Assembly (NCBI RefSeq): GCF_900110995.1
Contig: NZ_FOJF01000001.1
Coordinates: 1,381,199 to 1,445,198, forward strand
Origin: Chitinophaga sp. YR573
GTDB lineage: Bacteria > Bacteroidota > Bacteroidia > Chitinophagales > Chitinophagaceae
Direction: 5' to 3'
Length of the DNA: 64,000 bases
Position 1 is the first letter of the stretch; each line of letters begins with the position of its first letter. Below, piece after piece: positions 7,921-17,400 of the stretch. The position numbers were made by a program, and so were the translations under genes. The notes beneath the pieces are model-generated. The model was given only the letters and a program-made list of their open reading frames with translations, was not told the origin of the DNA and did no database searches.

Positions 7921-10900
7921 ATGAATAAACCAATTGGAATAGAAAAAGACATTGCAGTAGTAGGAATGTCTTCATTGTTCGCAAAAGCAAAAAACCTTGA
8001 CGAATACTGGCAAAACATTGTTGAAGAAATAAATTGCATTACGGAAGTCCCGGAAAATCGTTGGAAAATAAGCGATTATTACTCTTCCAATCCAACCGAT
8101 CCCGACAAGAGCTACAGTAAAGTTGGCGGGTTTATTCCGGATATAAATTTCAACCCTATGGAATTTGGGCTGCCCCCAAATATCTTAGAGCTTACTGATT
8201 CATCACAACTATTGTCGCTTGTAGTAGCCAAAGCCGCGTTGGAAGATGCAGGCTATTGGCAAAACGAAAAGTTTAATAAAGAAGTACGCCAACGCACCGG
8301 AGTTGTTTTAGGTGTTGGGGGTGGACAAAAGCTACTGGGTACGCTTATTTCAAGATTACAATACCCTATTTGGGAAAAGACCTTAAGAGCTTACGGAATT
8401 CCCGAAAAAGATCTGACAGTAGTAATTGAGCATATTAAATCGGCATTTGTAAAATGGGAAGAAAACTCATTTCCAGGTCTGCTTGGTAATGTTATAGCTG
8501 GCAGAATTACAAACCGTTTTGATCTTGGCGGCACCAATTGTGTGGTTGATGCAGCTTGTGCAACATCCCTTTCTGCCATTAAAATGGCTGTTATGGAATT
8601 GCAACTGGGGCATGTGGATATGATTATTACAGGCGGAGTAGATACCGATACCTCGCCCGTAATGTACCTTTCATTCAGCAAAACGCCGGCTTTCTCAAAA
8701 GAGAATCAGATAAGACCATTTGATGATAAATCGGATGGGATAGTCATCGGTGAAGGGATAGGATTAGTAGTGTTAAAACGCCTTTCAGATGCTGTACGTG
8801 ATGGAGATAAAATCTATTCTGTAATAAAAGGTATCGGAAGTTCCAGTGATGGAAAAAATAAAAGCATTTATGCCCCCCAATCATCAGGGCAATCGCTGGC
8901 TTTAAAGCGTACTTACGAACAGGCTGGTTATTCAATGAATACCATAGGATTGATTGAATGCCACGGAACCGGCACTCCTACCGGCGATCCCTCAGAGTTT
9001 GATTCGCTGAAAATAGAGATGGCCCACCAACCAAGCGAAAAACAAAGTATCGCACTCAGCAGCGTTAAATCGCAAATAGGGCATACAAAATCAACGGCAG
9101 GAGCTGCCGGATTTATAAAAGCTTCTCTGGCTTTATACAATAAGATATTGCCCGGTACTATCAACGTAACAATGCCGAACCGTAAGTTTGATATTGAGAA
9201 TACGCCATTTTATATCAATACCTTTACACGCCCATGGATAAACCCTCTGCATACACCACGCAGAGCTTCTGTAAGCGCATTTGGTTTTGGTGGCACTAAT
9301 TTTCATGTTACACTTGAGGAATACCAATCCGAACATACTAAGCCATACCGTTCTTATACTTCTTCTTATGCAGTGGTATTAACGGCTGATACAAAAAACG
9401 AATTAATACATAACGCCGGCCAATTGCTTGAGCAGTTGAATGCCCCTAACGCAAACGAAATATTAGCCGATATTTCGGACAATGCTTTAAAGATCAAATT
9501 AAAAGGAGATCAACCTAAACTGGGTTTTGTAGCAGTGGATGTTCAGGAAGCAATTTCTACACTATCAGCAGCAATACAATATATCAGCAGTACAGCAAAA
9601 CCTCTTTTTGAACATCCTAAAGGATTTTATTATTCCGAAGACGATTTGGTAAAAGGAGGAAAAACTGCTGCACTCTTCTCCGGACAGGGATCTCAGTATG
9701 TAAATATGTCAAATGATATGACTTGTTTCTTCCCTCCTTTCAGAGAAGTATTGGGTAAGCTGGACGAATTATTTGTTAAAAGCGGGGAAAAAGCACTTTC
9801 AAAAGTTGTATATCCAATACCTGCATTTAACGAAGAAACCAAAGCTCAACAGAAACAGGAACTTACGCAAACTCAATATGCACAACCAGCGATAGGAGCA
9901 ATCAGCATGGCATATTACAAATTGCTTAAGCAGTCAGGCTTTTCGCCGGATATGGTTGCAGGCCACAGTTTTGGTGAGCTTACAGCCCTTTGGGCTTCCG
10001 GAGCCTTAACTGAAGAAGACTATCTCTTACTGGCCAAAGAAAGAGGCCGCTTTATGGGCACTAATACAAGTGAAGAGCGTGGCGCTATGTTGGCCGTTAG
10101 TGCAGAGCTGAAACGCGTAAAGGAAATCATTACCAACTTCGAAAAACTTGTTGTTGCCAACATTAATTCGGATAACCAGATTGTACTTGGGGGGGATACT
10201 AAAGAAATAGAAACAGCATTGGCCGAATTTCAGCGGTTGGGAATTTCGGCCGTTAAACTACCCGTTTCAGCAGCTTTTCATACTTCATTTGTTGAACATG
10301 CCGCAGGATCATTTTCTGCAATAGTTGCCAAAACCAAATTCAAAGCTCCCGAAACTCCGGTATACAGCAACACGAGCGCCGCTAAATACACTGAAACGGT
10401 TGAGGCTATTAAAGCAACATTATCTTCACATATCCTGAAACCTGTTTTGTTTAAAGACGAAATAGAACAAATGTATAAGGATAATGCAAGGGTATTTGTT
10501 GAATTTGGACCTAAAGGAATATTAACCAATCTTGTAAAGAAGATATTAAACGGCAGAGAATTCATTGCCATTGCTATAAATCCATCGGAAGAAAAAGGCA
10601 GCGAATACCAGTTTAAGGATGCAGTCATTAAAATGAAAATAGCAGGGTTGCCTGTTACTGAGCCGGACGTATTTAAAATACCGGCGCAAAAAAATATCGT
10701 TGCCGACAAGCTAAATGTTGTATTAAGCTCCGCTAATTATCAAAGCGAGGCTACAATTAAATATTATAATGAAGGCCTTGAGAAAGTAAAAAAATTAAAG
10801 GCTGCTGCAGAAACAGAATATACTCCGGAAATAGCAAACAGTCAACAACCAGTAAAAGCTGCGGCTGTAAGTATCGGAGATACCGGACCAGAGACAAATG

Positions 10901-13900
10901 CATTTTACAGTGATATTTTCCTAAAACAATTAGAAGGTTTTAAAGCCATTTCTCAATTGATGGCAGAGCAGGTAAAACTGCTGGAGTCATTGCATCCAAA
11001 ATATGCAATAACCGATAAACACATAGAAAGTAAACCCAAGCTGCTTATTCCGGAGCAACAGCCCCCTGCATCTTCAACAACAATATCAGTAACACCTAAT
11101 GAGCTCATAAATTCCCTGATGAATGTTGTTAGTGATAAAACAGGTTACCCGACGGAGATGCTTGAACTCAGCATGGATATGGAAGCAGACTTAGGCATTG
11201 ATTCTATAAAACGTGTGGAGATTTTCGGTGCCATGCAACAGGCCTTCCCAACTGTAACAGGAGCAAATCTTAAGGAAATGGCAGCGCTAAAAACGCTGGG
11301 ACAAATTGCAGATTACCTGGAGACCAAAATGGGTATGACTTCCATCGTAACTCCAACTCCTGCACCGGCGACAGCAACACAAACAACAACTGTTACATCC
11401 GGAGCTGATTTAAATACTGTAGTACAATCACTATTACAAGTTGTTAGTGATAAAACAGGTTATCCAATAGAGATGCTTGAATTAAGCATGGACATGGAAG
11501 CTGACCTGGGAATTGATTCCATAAAACGCGTGGAGATTTTCGGTGCTATGCAGCAGGCCTTCCCGACCATAATAGGAGCAAATCTTAAGGAAATGGCAGC
11601 GCTAAAAACGCTGGGACAAATTGCAGATTACCTGGAGACCAAAATGGGTATAGCCTCCGTCGCAGCACCTGCATCGGCGACACCAACCGTTATATCCGGA
11701 GCTGATATAAATACCCTCATACAATCACTATTACAAGTTGTTAGTGATAAAACAGGTTATCCAACAGAGATGCTTGAATTAAGCATGGATATGGAAGCAG
11801 ATTTAGGCATTGATTCCATAAAACGCGTGGAGATTTTCGGTGCCATGCAGCAGGCCTTCCCTACTATGACAGGAGCAAATCTTAAGGAAATGGCAGCGTT
11901 AAAAACGCTGGGGCAAATTGCGGATTACCTGGAGGCAAAGTCGAATGGAACAGTCCGGGAAAACTCTTTTAGTTCAGAAGTAAAAAAATCAGCACCCGAA
12001 AAAAAAATTCTAACTGATTATAAGGTTAAACGTTCTGAGCCCCGCCTGAAATTTCTTCCTAGACCTGATAAACTGGTAATTGAGTGGAGTAAAAACGATA
12101 CGGTCATCATAACTGATAATGGTTCAAAGCTCTTGACAGATTTGGTTGATAACCTTTTAAACCTGTCTGTAAATGTTATATTACTTCATTTACCCGAAAG
12201 CCTTGGGAAAAAAGTACCTGATACAAAACCAGGAAAAGCCACCCATGTATCTTTAAGCAGTGTTTCTGATGAGGCAATAAAACAAGCTTTTGACGAAACT
12301 GCTCAAAAGTATAACACTATCACAGGTGTTATCTGCACTTTTGAAAACCATGATGCTTCATCACTTAATACCATAATAAACGACCAGCTGTATTTAAAAG
12401 CGGCATTTTTTATTGCCAAACATTTTAAGCTCCGGTTAAACAAACAGGATATTACCGGGGCCAGGCCATTTTTTATTTCGGTATCGCAAATAGACGGTTA
12501 TCTTGGATTTAATAATAATTCCAACCTTTCGTTGATACAGGGAGGTAACTGCGGTCTGATAAAAACTATTGGCCTGGAATGGCCGGATGTTTTCTGCAGA
12601 AGTATAGATATACGGCCCGGCATGGATACACAGGTGGCAGCTTCATTAATTATGGGCGAGTTACTCGACCCCAATATGGAAACAAAAGAAGTAGCACTTA
12701 CAGAAAACACAAGAAACACAATTGTTGCAGAAGAGATTGCCCCTGATCCCGATTCCCTGCATCATTTAACGGTTACTTCCGGGGATGTATTTTTGGTTAC
12801 CGGAGGAGGCAGAGGCATAACAAGTACCTGTATCAATAAGCTGGGACAATATTGCAAGCCTAAATTTATATTGTTGGGCAGATCATCCGTAAATCTCCCT
12901 GAACCAGCCTGGGCAAAAGGAGAAACCGATGAGAAAGAGCTTAAAAAGAAAATTGCCGGACAGTTGAAGAATGAGGGAAAAAACCCTACCCCTGCCGAAG
13001 TTCAGAAAATTTTTCAGCAGATTATTTCAAAACGGGAAATAGAACAAACACTTGCGGAACTTAAGGCAAATGGATCTGAAGCAATTTATTTCCAGGCAGA
13101 TGTGCGTGATAAAAAACAACTTGAGCAAATAGTAAAAGAGACCCGTTTGAAAATGGGCGAAATAACGGGTATCATTCATGGTGCAGGCGTACTTGCTGAT
13201 AAACTTATTGAACAAAAATCAGAAGAGGATTTTGAACAGGTATTTTCTGTTAAGGTAGGGGGCTTGTTGTCTGTACTGGAAGTATTACCTCCGGAAAAGT
13301 TGAAATTTCTGTTGCTGTTTTCTTCTGTTGCAGGATTTTACGGAAATCAGGGACAGGCCGATTATGCTTTATCGAACGAAATATTAAACAAACTGGCATT
13401 ATATATTGCTGCACGTTACAGGCAATGCAAAACGGTTTCGTATAATTGGGGGCCATGGGATGCGGGAATGGTGAGCCCCGAGTTAAAAAGGTCGTTTGAA
13501 GAAAGGAATGTTTCTATCATTCCACCTGATTATGGTGCACAACTTTTTGTCTCGGAGTTAAGCAGTACTTATACAGGAAATACGCTGGTTATTGTTGGAA
13601 GTCCTCTTCCATTACCTCCAACGCAAATAAAGCCCCGACTCAGGAAATATACGATTGAAAGAAAATTAAAATTAGAAGACAATCCTTTCCTCAACGATCA
13701 TGTAATATCCGGAAATGCTGTATTGCCAGCCCTTAATGCCATTGGTATGATAATAGATGGTACCAGGCAATTTTATCCGGGATTAAAAGTTGCTGCGGTT
13801 GAAGATTCACGTGTGTTAAAAGGAATTGTGTTTGACGACAAATTCAGCGAAAATTTTGCGCTTGAATTAACAGAATTAGAAAAGGACAACGATGAGGTTT

Positions 13901-14496
13901 TGTTTGAAGGAACGCTATATAGTCAGACTAAAACGGGGAAAAAGCTAATGCACTATAAAACCCGAGTGTTGCTCTCCAGATATTTAAAGCCATCAACGGT
14001 TATTCCTGTTGAAAATATTGATAAACCCGGGATGATTAAGGGCGAAGTTTTATATGAAAACGGCACCTTGTTTCATGGGCCTTCATTTAAGGGTATTACA
14101 GAAGTCTTGAAAATAGACAATAACGAACTCATTGTAAAATGCCTTATAAAGCCTGTAAACGAGGAGATCCAGGGGCAGTTCCCGGTATCGGATACCAATG
14201 CCTTTATAATGGATGTAAAATTCCAGGGGATGGTGGTATGGGCAAAGCACCTTTTTAATTCAGCCAGTTTACCTGTTAAAGTTATTAAATGTGAGTTCTT
14301 TAAACCGCTGCAATTTAATACCGAATACTTTGTGATGTATAAAATACGCAGTGCCAACGGTGTAATAATGAGCGCGGATATTTGTAGCTGCGATAAAGAT
14401 GGAAATATATGTGTAGTCCTGATTGGAGCCGAAATAGTTTTAAGCAAAGAGTTGAATGAGGCATTCGCTAACAAAAAATATACTGTGGCTTTATGA
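7921..14496 (+). CDS. pfaA: PfaA-type polyunsaturated lipid synthase, KS-AT-ACP3-KR-DH
   Basis: A 2191-residue iterative type I synthase with PfaA domain order. The ketosynthase (about 8-470) has its active-site Cys213 in DAACATSLSAI and the two His motifs ECHGTGTPTGD and QIGHTKSTAG. The acyltransferase (about 580-880) has GQGSQ (588-592), GHSFGE with Ser683, and AAFHTSF (His787), consistent with malonyl transfer. Three tandem ACPs carry LGIDSIKRVE with Ser1095, Ser1200 and Ser1299, which need phosphopantetheine. The ketoreductase (about 1480-1880) has VTGGGRG (1626-1632) and Tyr1815/Asn1819. A C-terminal hotdog dehydratase has the HxxxGxxxxP motif (His1927, Gly1931, Pro1936). Three ACPs is fewer than the four to nine of marine EPA/DHA enzymes. 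The stop overlaps the pfaC start in ATGA, implying coupling. The exact lipid product cannot be read from sequence. Confidence 0.9.
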   Translation: MNKPIGIEKDIAVVGMSSLFAKAKNLDEYWQNIVEEINCITEVPENRWKISDYYSSNPTDPDKSYSKVGGFIPDINFNPMEFGLPPNILELTDSSQLLSLVVAKAALEDAGYWQNEKFNKEVRQRTGVVLGVGGGQKLLGTLISRLQYPIWEKTLRAYGIPEKDLTVVIEHIKSAFVKWEENSFPGLLGNVIAGRITNRFDLGGTNCVVDAACATSLSAIKMAVMELQLGHVDMIITGGVDTDTSPVMYLSFSKTPAFSKENQIRPFDDKSDGIVIGEGIGLVVLKRLSDAVRDGDKIYSVIKGIGSSSDGKNKSIYAPQSSGQSLALKRTYEQAGYSMNTIGLIECHGTGTPTGDPSEFDSLKIEMAHQPSEKQSIALSSVKSQIGHTKSTAGAAGFIKASLALYNKILPGTINVTMPNRKFDIENTPFYINTFTRPWINPLHTPRRASVSAFGFGGTNFHVTLEEYQSEHTKPYRSYTSSYAVVLTADTKNELIHNAGQLLEQLNAPNANEILADISDNALKIKLKGDQPKLGFVAVDVQEAISTLSAAIQYISSTAKPLFEHPKGFYYSEDDLVKGGKTAALFSGQGSQYVNMSNDMTCFFPPFREVLGKLDELFVKSGEKALSKVVYPIPAFNEETKAQQKQELTQTQYAQPAIGAISMAYYKLLKQSGFSPDMVAGHSFGELTALWASGALTEEDYLLLAKERGRFMGTNTSEERGAMLAVSAELKRVKEIITNFEKLVVANINSDNQIVLGGDTKEIETALAEFQRLGISAVKLPVSAAFHTSFVEHAAGSFSAIVAKTKFKAPETPVYSNTSAAKYTETVEAIKATLSSHILKPVLFKDEIEQMYKDNARVFVEFGPKGILTNLVKKILNGREFIAIAINPSEEKGSEYQFKDAVIKMKIAGLPVTEPDVFKIPAQKNIVADKLNVVLSSANYQSEATIKYYNEGLEKVKKLKAAAETEYTPEIANSQQPVKAAAVSIGDTGPETNAFYSDIFLKQLEGFKAISQLMAEQVKLLESLHPKYAITDKHIESKPKLLIPEQQPPASSTTISVTPNELINSLMNVVSDKTGYPTEMLELSMDMEADLGIDSIKRVEIFGAMQQAFPTVTGANLKEMAALKTLGQIADYLETKMGMTSIVTPTPAPATATQTTTVTSGADLNTVVQSLLQVVSDKTGYPIEMLELSMDMEADLGIDSIKRVEIFGAMQQAFPTIIGANLKEMAALKTLGQIADYLETKMGIASVAAPASATPTVISGADINTLIQSLLQVVSDKTGYPTEMLELSMDMEADLGIDSIKRVEIFGAMQQAFPTMTGANLKEMAALKTLGQIADYLEAKSNGTVRENSFSSEVKKSAPEKKILTDYKVKRSEPRLKFLPRPDKLVIEWSKNDTVIITDNGSKLLTDLVDNLLNLSVNVILLHLPESLGKKVPDTKPGKATHVSLSSVSDEAIKQAFDETAQKYNTITGVICTFENHDASSLNTIINDQLYLKAAFFIAKHFKLRLNKQDITGARPFFISVSQIDGYLGFNNNSNLSLIQGGNCGLIKTIGLEWPDVFCRSIDIRPGMDTQVAASLIMGELLDPNMETKEVALTENTRNTIVAEEIAPDPDSLHHLTVTSGDVFLVTGGGRGITSTCINKLGQYCKPKFILLGRSSVNLPEPAWAKGETDEKELKKKIAGQLKNEGKNPTPAEVQKIFQQIISKREIEQTLAELKANGSEAIYFQADVRDKKQLEQIVKETRLKMGEITGIIHGAGVLADKLIEQKSEEDFEQVFSVKVGGLLSVLEVLPPEKLKFLLLFSSVAGFYGNQGQADYALSNEILNKLALYIAARYRQCKTVSYNWGPWDAGMVSPELKRSFEERNVSIIPPDYGAQLFVSELSSTYTGNTLVIVGSPLPLPPTQIKPRLRKYTIERKLKLEDNPFLNDHVISGNAVLPALNAIGMIIDGTRQFYPGLKVAAVEDSRVLKGIVFDDKFSENFALELTELEKDNDEVLFEGTLYSQTKTGKKLMHYKTRVLLSRYLKPSTVIPVENIDKPGMIKGEVLYENGTLFHGPSFKGITEVLKIDNNELIVKCLIKPVNEEIQGQFPVSDTNAFIMDVKFQGMVVWAKHLFNSASLPVKVIKCEFFKPLQFNTEYFVMYKIRSANGVIMSADICSCDKDGNICVVLIGAEIVLSKELNEAFANKKYTVAL
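11090..11940 (+). repeat. Three tandem ACP-coding units inside pfaA
   Basis: Units start near 11095, 11410 and 11705 with serine codons at 11203, 11518 and 11815. The 3' parts of units 1 and 2 are identical over about 74 bases (from 11263 and its counterpart in unit 2, ending after atgggtat). Unit 3 differs at a few silent positions. Linkers are Pro/Thr/Ala-rich. Such high DNA identity points to recent duplication or ongoing homogenisation. Confidence 0.9.
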
Positions 14497-17400
14497 AAGA
14501 GAAAATAGCAATTATAGGCCTTTCTGCCTTGTTTCCGGAAAACAAGAACGCAGAAGAATTTTGGGAGTGTATTTTAAACAATCAAAGCCTTACCTCTACA
14601 CCTACCGAAAAAGAGTTCAGAAAAGACACTGATTATTTTTATCATCCCGAAAACAATACAAATGACAAAAGCTATTGCTTAAACGGAGCCTTCTTAAGAG
14701 ATTTTAAATTTAATCCGGAAGGATTTAAAATTGATAAGGATGCATTAACATATCTCGATGAAACATATCAGTGGGCACTTTCTACAAGCCGTGATGCACT
14801 GGAAAAAGCAGGCTATTGGAACAAATCCCAACTCGAAAGCTGTGGTTTAATTGTAGGAAACCTTTGCTTACCTACCAGGGCATCCCGTTCTATACTAAAT
14901 GAACTGTATACCGACATTTCAGAAAACGCCATAAAAAGCATTTACAATGTTGATTCTTTTTCATTACCACGCATTAATGAACCTCATTTGTGGAGTTTTT
15001 ATAATGCCTTTTCCGCTGAAAATCTTTCGGCGCTTACATCAAAAGCTTTAGGACTGGGAAGAAGGCATTTTGCGATGGATGCAGCCTGCTCATCTTCATT
15101 ACATGCCATCGAAATAGCATCCCATTATCTTAATACCCGCAAAGCTGACATGATGCTTGCCGGAGCTATAAGCTCCGCCGACCCTCTATTTATAAACATC
15201 GGGTTTTCGCATTTTAATGCATTTCCTTCTCAGGGGAAAAAATCAAAACCGTTTGACAAAAGCTCGTCAGGATTAATCCCCGGGGAAGGTGCAAGTTTTG
15301 TGCTCTTAAAACGTTACGAAGACGCACTCAGAGACGGCGACGAAATATTATCGGTTATATATAGCACAGGACTATCTAACGACGGTTCAGGCAAGTTTAT
15401 ATTAAGTCCTAATAAAAAAGGGCAAATAACATGTTTTGAAAGAGCCTACAGCCATGTAAATATTTCACCAAAAGATATTTCCTACATCGAATGCCATGGA
15501 ACAGGTACTTCCGTTGGAGATACAACCGAGATGGAATCCATTAAAGAGTTTTTTGGAGAAGCATCCTCACCATATCTGGGAACGGTTAAATCCAATACCG
15601 GGCATTTGCTTACGGCTGGCGGCATGGCCGGCTTAGTGAAAGTAATCAACAGCTTAAATAACGATATAATTCCTGCAACTATTGGAATTGAAAGTCCGGT
15701 GGATTTAAAAGAAAAAATAGTAACCCGGAATATTACCTGGCCAAAGGAAAGCCCCCGTTTAGCAGCGATCAATTCCTTTGGCTTTGGAGGAGCAAATGCT
15801 CATTTAATTCTTGGCGCCGGATCAACAGCAAATGAGATTAAGCTTTTTCAAAAATCGCACCCTGTTGGCCGTATTGCCATTACAGGTATGGATGTTTGTT
15901 TGGGAGAAATCACATCGCTGCAGCAACTTAACGAAATAGTTACTACCAATAAAATTGTAAAAAAACGGCTGCCTCAAAACCGCTGGTACGGCATTGAAGA
16001 AATGCAGGAATTGCTGCTGCGGTTTAATTTAAAAGAAGTTCCCGAAGGAAATTTTGTAGATGCTTTTGATTTTGACATACTGCGTTATAAAATACCTCCA
16101 CGCGAAGCGTCTAAAATAGTTACACAACAACTTTTATTACTAAAAACTGCCGACAAAGCCATACAGCAATCAGGTCTGCAAAAAGGAGATAACATAGGTG
16201 TTATAATTGCTATGCAGCCAGAACAGGCTTTGCACAAATATACTGGCCGTCTGGATTTAAACTGGCAATTTAATGAGGCGTCGGAAAACCAGCATGTATC
16301 AAAACAGCAGTTGATTAACGTACAAAAAAACATCAAGGATTTTATTAATGATATTGTTCTTGAAGAACCTTCGGTTAGTATTCATACAGGGATTGTCGGT
16401 AGTATTATGGCTTCCCGTGTTGCAGCCTTATGGGATTTTACCGGGCCGGCATTTACCGTTTCGTGCGGAGAAGATTCATTTACCAAAGTGCTGGATATAG
16501 CCAAATTGATGATAGAGGCCGGAACCTGCGACGGAGTAGTTGTTGGGGCAGTTGACCTTGCCGGAGGTTATGAGCATCTTTTGTTACGCAATAAGTTTGA
16601 ATCAACAGATTACCCTGTTGGAGAAGGCGCCGCAGCTTTTGTTTTGCAAAATGAAAATATGGTTGAATCGCCGGAAAAAAGGGTGTTTGGATACCTTAAT
16701 GATGTTGTAATAGAAGAAAATAAAAAAGAAATTAAACGTTTTAAGGACGTTTCATATCTCGAATTCTCTGGAAGTTCCATATATAACAATGATTTTGTAA
16801 AAAATATTATAAAAGACCTTAAACCCTTAGACTCAGGAAGTGTAACTCCCAATGTAGGGTATACTTATGCTGTTTCTGTTGCTGCCAGTTTTGCAAAAGC
16901 TTTGATACAGCTGAAAACTCATTCTGTAAATGCAAAGGATCAGGTAATTATTGCTTCATTAAACAGACATTCAGCAACTACCGGGCTTATCTCTGTTTCT
17001 GCCGGAAAGGCTCCCGTTTCCTTAGAAGGAAATAAGCTTTCAGGGAACAAAGCGGCTTCATTGACAAAAATTGTAAACGGAGGGGTTCGGTTTGCTGATT
17101 ATTTTTCAGGCATAAACGCCAACTCTAAAACGTATCAGGAGGTTTACTCGTTTGAAGAAGCCCTCGCCGGAAAATTACCTGTGCACAGAAAGAATAATGA
17201 AGATGTTATCTGGAATGAAAAAGATCTGCTGAATTTTGCAGGTGGCAGTATCTCTAAAGTATTTGGAGAGAATTATACAATAATTGATTCCTATAAGCGA
17301 AAGGTGCGTTTGCCATTGCCTCCTTATTTACTGGTGAGCAGGGTAACCAGGATAAATGCAAAAACCGGCGAATTCAAGCCATCCACCATGACCACTGAAT

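Noticed and set aside
11090..11940. Tandem DNA repeat that could suggest a CRISPR or a satellite
   Set aside because: The units are in frame, about 300 bases long and encode ACP domains with the serine attachment motif.
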